Position numbers and translations under genes: made by a program | Assembly (NCBI GenBank): GCA_001683735.1 | Contig: LUGG01000002.1 | Coordinates: 2,914,001-2,978,000 of the forward strand | Direction: 5' to 3' | Source of the DNA: Grifola frondosa | Lineage: Eukaryota; Basidiomycota; Agaricomycetes; Polyporales; Grifolaceae | Length of the DNA: 64,000 bases | The notes under the pieces: generated by a model | Told to the model about the DNA's origin: nothing | Databases searched by the model: none | What the model saw: only the letters and a program-made list of their open reading frames with translations | In this document: piece by piece, positions 24,386 through 34,434 of the stretch | How positions within the stretch are numbered: the stretch's first letter is position 1 | Layout: each line of letters begins with the position of its first letter

Positions 24386-24695
24386 GATCGGGTATGCAGT
24401 GACCAGTGCGTGAATGATGATCTCGCCGCAACTACACCGTAAATTGACAATCAATTCCTGTAGATACCCTCGCATGAAATTCCGTAAACAAAATATTAAT
24501 AGCAAGCGGACATCATCATTATAGCCAGTATTTATTCTGCATTTCCGCAAAGAAGGATATAAAAGATGTTGAAACATTCCACCACGCAGCAGACCAGCAT
24601 AACCTAATTCGACTTCCTCCATTATTGACTCAAAAACAGGAGCAGAAACATAGGCGGAGAATCCAGGAGTCTACAAGCGAGATTGTCGTGATTTA
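24386..24695. other. Intergenic, convergent 3' ends
   Basis: Gap between the stops of the BTB gene and of allantoinase. An antisense frame running into it from the BTB gene has no family resemblance. Confidence 0.5.
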
Positions 24696-26361
24696 TTACA
24701 GCAACCTGCCCGATGGCTTTAAGCTATCAAAACCAGATGCACCATCATAAGCAAGTGCACCGCGCAGGAAGGTCTTCTCCACTTTTCCCTTCAGGATAAA
24801 ACCTTCATACGGCGTCAATTTATTCTTGAAATTGAGGGATGTCTTCGTGACCTGAGATGACCACGACGACAAGTTATTCTCACTCGCTCAACAGCAGAAG
24901 TTGTAGCGCACCCTGATTTCCGCCTCCGGATCCCAGATAACCAAGTCTGCGTCATATCCGACTTTCAGCTGTCCTTTCCGGTCCGCGAGACCTGCGTGTA
25001 ACGCGGTCTTCACGCACACCCACTCAACGATCTTTCCGATCTCTACCCCTCTCTTGCGACCCTCCATCCACAGGAGGCTGAGCCCGAGCCCGAGCGTACT
25101 AATGCCGCCCCAAGCACTCATGATGTCGCCGTCCTCCATCTTCTTCAGCGCAGCGACGCATGGGCTGTGGTCGCTGACGACACAGTCGATGGTACCGTCC
25201 AACAGCGCCTCCCACAGAGCTTCGCGATTTGACTCCTCGCGGACGGGCGGGCAGCACTTGAAATCGGGCCGGCCATCTGGAATGTGTTCTGCCGAAAGGC
25301 AGAGATAGTGGAAGCATGTCTCGACAGTGAGGGGGAGGCCAGAAGCTTTGGCGGCGCGGATCAGGGGCAAGGCAAGCGCAGCGGAGAGATGGACGATGTG
25401 CAGCCGCAGAGACGGGTATTGCTGGTGGAGCGTGGTTATAAGGGTGATTGCGTCTATTTCGAGTTGCTGCGGGCGGGAGGAGAGGAAGGTTGTGTAGAGC
25501 GTGGAATCAGCCTCAATGGACGAGCCGCAGCAACCAGTTTTGTCAAGCTCTGCGTGGAAGCAGAGAACTGTTGAAGTGCTCTGGCTCCTGGCTAGTCAGA
25601 TACAATTGTGGGAACCAGCACTCTTGGCTTGCCTTTAGCTCGTCCATTGCGGTGCGCAGGTCGGCCTCCGAAACGCAGGGAAATTCCTGTGCATGAGTCA
25701 GAAGCGAGATGCAGTGTGAGAGATGTGTTCGCACATCCACGCCGCTTTCGATCAGGAAGCATTTAAATCCTCGGACACCAGCATCGACGAGCGGCTTCAA
25801 ATGGGACTGTCATGCTACTGTCAGACGATAGATGTCTGTGAGTTGAGAGAGAACGGGGTGAGTAATTGCCTGGTTTCCCGGGATGACGCCGCCCCAGAAC
25901 GTGACATCGGTCCAGCACTGTCCCTGCGCCGCCTTTCTCTTCTCCGAAAGATTTTCCACGGTAGTCGTGGGAGGGATCGAGTTAAGTGGCATGTCCACGA
26001 CGGTGGTGACGCCTCCGGATGCCGCAGCTCGGGTGCCCGTCCAGAACCCTCCCACTCCGTGCGACCGGGTTCATTAAGGTGGACGTGTGCACTGATCGCA
26101 GTGCCGATCCTTTAAGCAAGCGGTGCAGAGATGACCGATGGAATACACTTACTCGACTAACCCAGGCAAAATAAAGCTGTCGCCTGCATCTATCCAGTCC
26201 GCGTCGTCGATACCTGGGAAATCATGCCTTTGACAGACATCGCCCTCGACATCAGTGATCTTGCCCGTTCTGATGTCCACGATGATCGTGGCTGGCCGAG
26301 GATGTCCGCAGTCTAGCACGACATTCTTCCCTACAAATACTCGTCTGGAGACCTTGGACAT
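24696..26361 (-). CDS. DAL1: Allantoinase (EC 3.5.2.5)
   Basis: Opens allantoin to allantoate in purine/ureide nitrogen use. It belongs to the cyclic amidohydrolases (dihydroorotase family). Metal ligands and core motifs are visible: [28 protein letters not shown] (the lysine that is carboxylated), [15 protein letters not shown] and CVVSDHSPC. The end [22 protein letters not shown] is typical. Introns include GTAAGT...GATCAG before the DAHVH exon, 25807-25869 (GC at the donor), one after the GVD codons, one before the CFHAEL exon, and 24852-24911. A single T seems missing in EGFWTG near 26040, since both sides of this conserved motif read on in neighbouring frames. The start at 26361 gives [16 protein letters not shown]; another ATG lies at 26388. 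Expected to be under nitrogen regulation, which I cannot see in the sequence. Confidence 0.9.
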
Positions 26362-26641
26362 TGTGCTCAAAGATAGTGAGGGTGGCATTGACCACGAGTC
26401 AGGCTTTCAGATCTGAGATAGATGCTTGAGTTTTTACCATTTTGGGAAACTGACGTTGTTCGACAGCGTGAACCTCTTCAAGACCGAGTCCCAAGACCTT
26501 CAAGCTAGATAGCGGCAACCACTCAAAGTCTGACTCGCGCAGAATGCAAGGCTTAGTATATATGGGTGCCTCTGTAAGCACAGCCATATCTTTGACAGGA
26601 CACTGCATGGAAGCGTAATTAGTCGCTGTCAACAGTCCGCG

Positions 26642-27424
26642 ATGACTCCCCACTCGCCCCACGCTGTCTCGGAACGTATTTTAAGAGGCACCCTACTCGT
26701 GTATGTGCACAAGGACGGCTTTGCCTCTATAAGCCCGACAGATACATCTCGAAGTTCCTATCTCCACTTCGCATTCAGCATGTCCAGAGCAGGCCTGGAT
26801 ATCCATCATCCATTCATCGGTCTTGCGTGCAAGAGCTGTTTCACACTGATCACAGATCATGACCACCTATTGTCGAAGGCAAGCTGCGCCAAACTCACGA
26901 GGTTGCTATCTCTAATGCCACATCCTCCAGGCGTTCCGTGGACATGCTGGAAAGGGCGCCTTGTTTTCGCTTGTGTAAATCTTATTTGGATATCTGATAC
27001 GTCCTGCATTAATGCACTGATACAACGCTGCAATAGGTTCAACGTCTCGCTCGATCCTCCTTGCATTCTACTCATGAACACAGGAGCATACACAATTCAA
27101 GAGTTCGCCTGCTCGACGTGCAGATCCTATCTGGGATGGAAGATTATCCGCGCGCACGAGGAGCCTGAGAAATGGAAGGAAGGAAAATGCGTGCTGGAAC
27201 TTGAGCTACTCGTAGCGCGCGGGGAGACAGTCGCCGGTAGACACCAGCTGCGGAAGTACCGATCTTCGCTGGCAGTCGCGGGAGAATCTGGGCACAGACG
27301 AGCGTTCTCAGATGATTCCCAGGGCGCTCGCGAACGTCCACTCGGTCCTCGGCCTCGTGGACTGCCCTCCAACACTAACAGGATGGAATATCGAAAATCG
27401 ATGATATATGTAGGACAAGGATGA
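26642..27424 (+). CDS. Yippee-type zinc-binding protein
   Basis: Spliced exons 26642-26878, 26931-26974 and 27037-27424 read through the Yippee fold. They show CKSCFTLITDHDHLLSK, then AFRGHAGKGALFSLV, NVSLDPPC and NTGAYTIQEFACSTCRSYLGWK. The last match is HEEPEKWKEGKCVLELE. Two CxxC pairs bind zinc. Yippee proteins are conserved and small; fungal ones have longer N- and C-tails like this one, and their role is poorly defined (a relation to Mis18 and cereblon folds is known). The first intron begins GCAAGC rather than GT, and the family alignment requires that junction. The N-terminal 60 residues are unsupported and may include another intron. The C-terminal tail is basic and low-complexity. 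Confidence 0.82.
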   Translation: MTPHSPHAVSERILRGTLLVYVHKDGFASISPTDTSRSSYLHFAFSMSRAGLDIHHPFIGLACKSCFTLITDHDHLLSKASCAKLTRLLSLMPHPPGVPWTCWKGRLVFACVNLIWISDTSCINALIQRCNRFNVSLDPPCILLMNTGAYTIQEFACSTCRSYLGWKIIRAHEEPEKWKEGKCVLELELLVARGETVAGRHQLRKYRSSLAVAGESGHRRAFSDDSQGARERPLGPRPRGLPSNTNRMEYRKSMIYVGQG

Positions 27425-28032
27425 TGGCGAGCGAGCAGATACAGACAACCATGGGAGAAACGCACAGCGTCAGAGAACTGCCCTAGAATGAAGTTAGATA
27501 TTTGTAGCACAATGTATCATGTAACACTTGCGAGCTAGACTCGCCGCTCTCGATAAGACTTGATCTACAATGTGCACGTAGTGTGGCATAGGCGCATGCA
27601 CCGATCACCTGTGGGCTTGTCAACCATGATGCATGTGCTTTACCTGTTACAGTAAGCTGGGCCCATTGAATGCGTGAACATTGTATCCTTGGAGACGGCG
27701 GTTCGAAATAGTTTCCAGGATGAGTGACTCCGAAACAGGTGAATCAGCGTGCGCATCCGAGACCAGTATAAAATCTACTTATAATGGGCTTCTTTTTTGA
27801 ATGGGCCTTATGTACAGCGGGCTGTCGCTAGTATTTAGAAGGACAAGAAAGCTCGCTGGACCGCTGATTAGATTCCAGAGTATGTGGTCTGATCATAAAT
27901 AAATATGCAATTTTTGCTTCTAACCACCTTGGAAGGAATTAACTTGTATGCGATTACCTAAGTGCTTCCCGCGCACTTTATGTTTGCATCCACGAAGTTC
28001 AAGCATCCGACTCGAACGCGACAGCGTTCGCC
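27425..28032. other. Intergenic
   Basis: AT-rich gap upstream of the roadblock gene. Nothing recognised. Confidence 0.5.
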
Positions 28033-28505
28033 ATGACAGAGTCCCATGCAGCCACGACGGCTACCTCAGCTCCCATACCGACACCACCAGAGCTAGAGCA
28101 GACTCTCACGCTTCTAACGTCTCACCGCTCTGTTCTTGGCTACTTGCTTTTATCAAGAAGTCATCCCATCACTATCATACGACACTCTGGGTGGTCTTTG
28201 AGGGCGAGCAGGGTAAGAAGTATGCGTCCGCCATAGGGCGGATTGTTCAGAGCGTGCAGGCGGGCTTGGAGGACATTAGCGGCGAGCAGAACGAAGGGGG
28301 AGCCGCTCCATCTTGTTCTAGGCTGCAGATTCACGATCAACCGTTTGTCAGGACGATATCCGATTCATGAGAATACGGACCAAACGCCATGAAATCATGA
28401 TATCTCCCGGTGCGCAGCACTCGATCTTGTCCAAGTTTAACTCCTAATCCACCGCCAGACGAACGCTATCTTCTCGTCGTGCTACACGATCCTGGATCAA
28501 CATGA
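28033..28505 (+). CDS. Dynein light chain, roadblock/LC7 type
   Basis: PPELEQTLTLLTSHRSVLGYLLLSRSHPITIIRHSG is followed, one frame over, by VVFEGEQGKKYASAIGRIVQSVQAGLEDI. Later exons give DDIRFMRIRTKRHEIMISP and DERYLLVVLHDPGST. The product would be about 115 aa, the usual size for fungal roadblock. It dimerises on the dynein intermediate chain and supports minus-end cargo and nuclear movement. A missing G in TCTGGGTGG (near 28198) explains the break inside the conserved HSGVVFEG motif. The next intron ends at TTTGTCAG before 28351 but has no GT where the exon should end (sequence AAGGGGGAGCC near 28295). The last intron (GTGCGC...CCGCCAG) is canonical. Confidence 0.82.
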
Positions 28506-29879
28506 AGTGAACTGCTCACATTCCGTTTCCGCGCCTTGACCATGTTTAACTACACCTGCAACTTGTAGCATCGGATGGATACCGCCTAGTAATTTACCCT
28601 CCTTCGGGCTTGAGGTCGAACTGTGTCGAACGTTCTGTTGCCGCTCTCAGCCGTCCTCGCGCAGTCTCGCAAAGCCTCGCGCGCGACGCGGGAGTATCTC
28701 TAACGTCTAGACCTTCCGAGAGCTCTATGGTAAAACACTTCAGTCAATTTCTTCCGCGCCGCTAAGACGGGACGCCAATGCTTAGTTGGTCAAAACGCGA
28801 GGCGCAACATATCACTGCACCTCGCGACGCCACATGGTGTCGTCCCTGTCGCAAACGCTTGAGCAATTAACCTTTTCTGCTCAAATCTGGATCTGTTCAT
28901 CCAATGTGGCGGCAAGTTCTACTAAGTCCTTGCAAGGACCCTCAAACTAACCTGTGTGCGCGTCTTTCACTGCTTGCCCAGTGCCACCCCAAGTCTGCGT
29001 TGAGTGATTAGTGCGGTAGGCAGGCACGTAATGTCCTGCCGTGCTAACGTATTTGCTAGAGTAGCTTGTGAACAATCACTGAACACGCTCAATTACACGG
29101 GCCCGATTGCATGGCTACCTGAAACTTCCCTCCTTTTTCGTCGTGTCTCTGTATTGCGGGGTCACTCTTGCCTCAAACAGTTGGTCTAGTAATTGGCTGC
29201 TGATTAGTCATCTACAAAGGAAATGTGTAGAATCAGTTCATCCTTGTGCCTCCTCAAACCTCCGTCGGAAGCAAATTTATGACGATGGATCTCAGGCATA
29301 CTTGGACCCGCGGCCTTCCACAAAGAATGGTTCCCCAGGTCGTTGGAGCGCAAGAGAGGTACGGAGCCGGGGATCTAAAGTACTTGGTGCCACCACCCTG
29401 CGCCACTTGAAGGTGTTTGTAGTCCATCAAATCGTGACCGGCGAAGTTCCCAGAAATTCTTCCGCTTCTGACGATGGCGGCGGGAGAATTGATTTTTTCC
29501 CGATCCCCCTTCCTAAAATGACAAGTCTCGTTTGTGCCGATCGTCAAGATTTAGTCTCTCTTATTCATTGGCTGCCGACGCTCTCGACTTGCCTTTCGTT
29601 TGTACCCTATTTTTCGCAATATGCCTTCTCAAGATTTCAACCCGTTGCACCCGCACCATCGGTGGCCGTTTCCTACTTCAACTCCAACTTTCTACTTCCA
29701 TTTCCTCCTCCTCTGCCCCCCTTCCTGTACCACACTCGCCTTTCATACTTGCCCATCCTCGCTCTATAATAGATGTCACACCATTCGACGGTTGACTCCA
29801 TGGCGCCTACTACGCCCCCTTAGATTCCCAACTATCTGAAGACGGTATCTCTTTACAACCCCCGACGCGCCGAAGCAGA
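28506..29879. other. Intergenic, promoter region of the Zn2Cys6 gene
   Basis: No gene was recognised. The last 350 bases are strongly C/T-rich on the plus strand, as in many fungal core promoters and leaders. Frames at 29107-29769 look like chance. Confidence 0.5.
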
Positions 29880-31244
29880 ATGGCCGATGCCGGCTTGACC
29901 ATCAAGTTCGAGCACTGCGCGAGCCTCCACTCGGACTCTCGTATGTGGGCTGGCGACATGTCCGGACAGTCTTCCCCGAACATTTCAGCTTGCCCCTCGC
30001 CCATTACGCCCATACATGCTTTCCCCGACTCGCCTCTTGACATCGCAGTCGCGAGCGAGGACAGCTGGAACCTCATCCCGTACGATGTTCCTTGGGGTTC
30101 GGAATATTACCAGTACCACCCTGGTACCCTCCCCGGTCCTGACGGGGCTTGCATCTTCCTTCGGTCGCCGACGCCTCTCAAGAACCGACGCACGCCTACG
30201 GCTTGCAACAAGTGCCGGCAGCGCAAAGCGAAGGTAAGTTGTCGCAATACTTATCTCCGTTTGCTATCGTCCTGATAGCATCTCCACCGACTTCAGTGCA
30301 GCGGAACTCGTCCGACGTGTTCGCGTTGTCTCGCGCGTGGGTACATTTGCCAGTACGTGTCAGAGGAGAAGCGGACCAGCGGGCCCACGTTGGGTCGGCA
30401 ACGTCGACGGGACAAGGAATCGCCGTCCGAATGCTCGTCACACAGTGGCGATGCTAGTAGTCCTTCGTCGGGTCTGAGCTCTCCCGTGTTCGCAGGGTCT
30501 TTCGAGTCCCTTTCCCCGAAGCACGAGGATATCGACTTCGCGTTCGCATCTGAGCTTTCGTACCCAGACGGCGAGTACGACCTGTGGGACTCCCCGACGG
30601 AGTATCACCAACAGTGGGACGACACCGCGCTGCCAATGCAGCAGTCGTATGGCTACGACGAACCGATGGATGTTTACGACGAGACTTACGTCGCGAACTA
30701 CCCATGTGTTCCCGAGGTGGCTCCACAGTACGCGAACTACGCACTGTCAGACTACCATCTGTCTCCCGAGCTGTCACTGTCCCAGTCCGTGCCTTCCGTC
30801 TTCGCGCCGCAGCCGGTTCGGTGCACGTCGTCACCCACGTTCCTGAGCGTTCCCCGCCAGGAGCACCCTCATGCGCATGCGAATGTCCCCGTCGAGGGCC
30901 ATCTGCAGCACAACATGCTCATCGACCTCTCTGTCGTGCCCGATCCTCCTCCCATGATTGCGATTCCTCAGCTCCCGCCTATGCATCCGTTCGAGGTACC
31001 TGACATTCATGCGCAGTACGTTTGTCTCCCTTGTTCCTTGTCTCTCGTCTTCCTCATACGGTATTGTCATAGGTCGGTCTCTCCTCAGGCATTGTATCCG
31101 CTCTGCTATGATGCGGACTACATGCAGCAGGTCGGCGCTCCTCAGTACTTCGGCACCTCGGTGTATCATCAACAGGACATTATCGCCGTCAACGACCCTA
31201 CTATGATGTACACCACGTACTCTCACCCTACACAAATGGCGTGA
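29880..31244 (+). CDS. Zn2Cys6 (Gal4-type) transcription factor
   Basis: Three exons: 29880-30233, 30297-31015 and 31073-31244, about 414 aa with no frame break. The zinc cluster is split by the first intron. CNKCRQRKAK (residues 109-118) joins CSGTRPTCSRCLARGYIC, giving Cx2Cx6Cx6Cx2Cx6C. It is followed by a basic stretch (GRQRRRDKE). The remainder is acidic and rich in Tyr, Pro, Ser and Gln (residues 150-410), as expected of an activation region. There is no fungal middle homology domain, so this belongs to the short mushroom-type regulators. Target genes are unknown. The first 100 residues are Ser/Pro/Asp-rich and low complexity. The ATG at 29880 is the first in frame with a long open exon. 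Confidence 0.88.
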
Positions 31245-32618
31245 AAGGATCCCACCTTACACCCGGTCTGATTCTTACGCCGCTGTTCTCGCCTACGCGC
31301 GGAGATGGCGCTTCGGTTCGCTTCGTTCTATTCGGCATTTCTTCTCTTCTCTCGCATGGACGGACATCTCCATTTAGATCATTTAATCGCATCTTGTGAT
31401 ATATCCAGGTTTTCCCACTCACCTCAAGTCTGTTCGTTCACGCACTCACTCGCTGTCGCGCTTACTGTTACCCAGCATATATTATATCCTACACTACACA
31501 TACCTGGCTTCGAGACTGTTGTTTGTACAGAATCACCGGAAAATAATTGCCTCTCCTTGGCTCACTTGTATATACAACCAATAAAGTAATGTGTACTTCG
31601 CGCATCTCTAGAGCTCCCGATCTCCGGTTTTCAAGTAAGCCTTCGATTTCTGTTCAGAATGGTGCGTATCTCTACGCAACTGTGATGACCGCTTCAATAC
31701 AACGGCAGTTATAGTCAATTTGAGTATTCGGGTCAGCCAGGGCGCAGGATCTTCGGTCGTGCTTCGCACCGGAATGACAGCGCATTATGAACGTGGCTTC
31801 TGTCTATGATATTCAATATCTGCCATTTTGTGGCGCCTGCAATCGAAGATTGCACCTGTCTTGACGGGTGAGGGGTGAGAGAATTCATACAGATAGGGAC
31901 CTCAACGGTCAGAATTGTTCGGCGAAGTGCGAATTCACGCGACACCTGGGACCCACAAGTAGCAGGCGGCCGGTTCGGGCGCTATTCCATCATAATGAGA
32001 ATATCATGAGAGGACGGCACCTGAAATTTGTGAGAGAAGAGGTCAGAGCAGGGAACAAGACCGATCAAAGAAAGCTGCGTCTTATGAAAATTTCTGATGC
32101 AAAGACTGGGACGTTGCGAGTGGTGAAGAGATTTGAACGCAAGCGATCACAGATCTTGTGCTATATGTGACAGACGGTGAGCTGACGGTAGCTCTCACGC
32201 TAGATATCAAGAACGTAAATAAAAACAAACTTCCTTTGTGCCAGAAAAGCCGAATGATTAAGACATGATACGATGAACATCATGAGATGCGGCATCGAGG
32301 TCCACGAGCAAGAACAAACCAACGGTGCAATCTGACAAAATTTGGAGCACTAAAAGAAGACCGTGAAAAAAGTCAACGAGTGCAGATACAGCTCCAAATT
32401 CGATGAATCAGATCGTACATATTACGGTCAAGGGCATGATATCAACGACCAGCCTGCTACAGCAGAAAAGACACGTACATCCGCCACACTAATTAGTGAT
32501 CGAAGCGAGACACGAAGAACACCTGGCCTGATGAATTCCTAAACCGCGAGCTGTGTGTAGTAGAGTTAGCTAACGCATATCATTGCGGAATAAACTGACT
32601 ATCTTAGGAGCACATTGG
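31245..32618. other. Intergenic
   Basis: About 1.4 kb between the 3' ends of the Zn2Cys6 gene and of MDM35. AT-rich and without a defensible ORF; the frame at 31868-32170 has no family features. Confidence 0.5.
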
Positions 32619-32986
32619 TTAAGAAGAGACCGGATGGCCTCCTGATGAAGGTGGTGGGGGCGTCTTTAGAGGATTCTCTTCTCGTGCTTGATCCAAGAGT
32701 ACATCCAGTCCCTTATCCTTTACCGCTTTCTGCGGAACAAGATGTCACTGCATCACAGTCTGAAAGACGAACGCCAGCATACCTGCACACATTTGCGATA
32801 TTCCATCCAGATTTTCCCGCAGCTTTGCTCGTACTCGGCAGCCTTTTCCTGAGAATATTTTGACCGCTGTTCGGAAGTTGCAGAGGTGGAGAGGGCAGGC
32901 TCAAGGTAACCCTCGAACCAGGCATTAAAGCAGGTGTCATATTCCCGTTTCAAAGGAGTGCATTGTTCAGAAAGGCTGTGTGCCAT
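32619..32986 (-). CDS. MDM35: MDM35/TRIAP1-family mitochondrial intermembrane-space protein
   Basis: Two exons, 32986-32783 and 32729-32619, give 104 aa. The twin Cx9C motifs are plain: CTPLKREYDTC and CGKIWMEYRKC, forming the CHCH hairpin oxidised by Mia40. The flanking residues MAHSLSEQ, FNAWFEGYLEP and the end KAVKDKGLDVLL match the family closely. MDM35 partners the Ups1/PRELI proteins that move phosphatidic acid and phosphatidylserine between mitochondrial membranes. The start is 160 bp from the VPS29 start on the opposite strand, so the two genes probably share a bidirectional promoter. Confidence 0.93.
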
Positions 32987-33146
32987 GTCTATAGCAATCT
33001 GAACAGCAACAGTGAGTGATAGAGCAAGAGCAAGCGTCGAACAAGATGCTGCCGAGAACTTTCAGACGGCATTAAGAGACGCCCAGATCACGTGCGGTAC
33101 AGCTCTCTACGACACTGCCATTCAAGGTTGATTGCCTTGAACAATC

Positions 33147-33957
33147 ATGGTGCTTGTGCTCATAATTGGCGACCTTCATATCCCTCACAGAATACATGAC
33201 CTTCCTGCGAAGTTCAAGAAACTGCTGGTACCAGGAAAGATACAACAGATCTTGTGCACTGGCAACGTATGTGATCGAGAAACATACGAATACCTGCGGA
33301 CAGTATCTCCCGATGTTCACATCGTTCGCGGGGACTACGATGAGGTTTGTACGACTTATTATCATCTCGGGCATTCAAATATCTGATAATTGTAATAGAG
33401 TTCGTTCCCTCTGTCTGTGACCGTTACACATTCGCCAATGCGCATTGGCGTCATCCATGGACACCAATGCATTCCAACCGGTGACCTAGATTCTCTGAGC
33501 TCCATCGCGAGACAGATGGACGTCGATGTGCTAGTTTCGGGACATACACATACGTGCGTCTATTCGGTGTATGCAGCCGTGATAACGTGTTGAAGTTCAA
33601 GCCATCCTCCATAGCTTCCAAGCAGTCGAGTACGACAACCGTTTCTTCGTAAACCCTGGGTCAGCTACTGGCGCATGGATAGGGACTTTGAATGCGTGAG
33701 TACATATCTTCAGTCATCCCATTCCCGTAACCTTAAGTCTGTCTCGCAGCGATCCTACACCGTCATTTGCTCTTATGGACATCCAAGGACCAGTTGTTGT
33801 CACCTATGTATACCAACTCGTTGAAGGTGAAGTCAGGGTGGAGAAGATCGAGTACAGGAAAGATGCGGACGCGTTCAAAGAAGCACCGAAAAGCACGGTC
33901 ATGCCACAAAGCATACCCTCTAGTCCTGCGCCTCAGCAGTCACAGAGTGTCTGGTGA
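33147..33957 (+). CDS. VPS29: Retromer subunit VPS29
   Basis: Exons 33147-33344, 33399-33553, 33615-33695 and 33750-33957 give 213 aa without a break. The phosphoesterase-like fold is marked by [39 protein letters not shown] and VSGHTHTF. The family end [19 protein letters not shown] is present as [22 protein letters not shown]29 binds VPS35 in the cargo-selective retromer on endosomes; the metal site is retained but the protein is not an active phosphatase in known members. A C-terminal tail of about 30 Ser/Pro/Gln-rich residues is longer than in animals, as usual in fungi. Confidence 0.95.
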
Positions 33958-34434
33958 AAGTCGGGTGGGGGCCGCTCCTAATCCATGTTATCGTTCCTGT
34001 ATTCTTCCTCTTTGTATTATCATTATTCGGTCGCTCCATTGTCTTAAGTGAGTCTAGATGCATATCAATACGGCACTTACACATGCTCAGTCATGTCAGA
34101 TGTGGCATGCTCAGGTATCCTATCAAATCTGTTTTTATTCGGAGGAATCATGTGGGTTATTCCACACTGTTTCTGCCTGAATTTTGAATATCGAATGAAG
34201 ACTACTGTGAGCTGTGTGAGCGTCTGACGGCTGGAAGTGCATGAGCGCCTAAATGACTTGAACTATCTTTGCCACGAACGAGGGCTAGTTTCCGACAACC
34301 TCTGATACTTGTCGAGCTCACCAGAGCTTGATCAGACGTACGTGTATCTCTATCGTATTGCATCAGATGATACCTAATGCGTTTAATCCGCCATTTTTTT
34401 ACGTCAGGCTTCCGAAACGATATCTACCACAATC
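33958..34434. other. Intergenic
   Basis: Upstream region of the F-box/LINE gene. Nothing specific was seen. Confidence 0.5.

Noticed and set aside
23819..24622. 267 aa minus-strand frame overlapping the BTB gene
   Set aside because: Longer than expected by chance but wholly antisense to the conserved BTB protein, with no recognisable domain or splice context.
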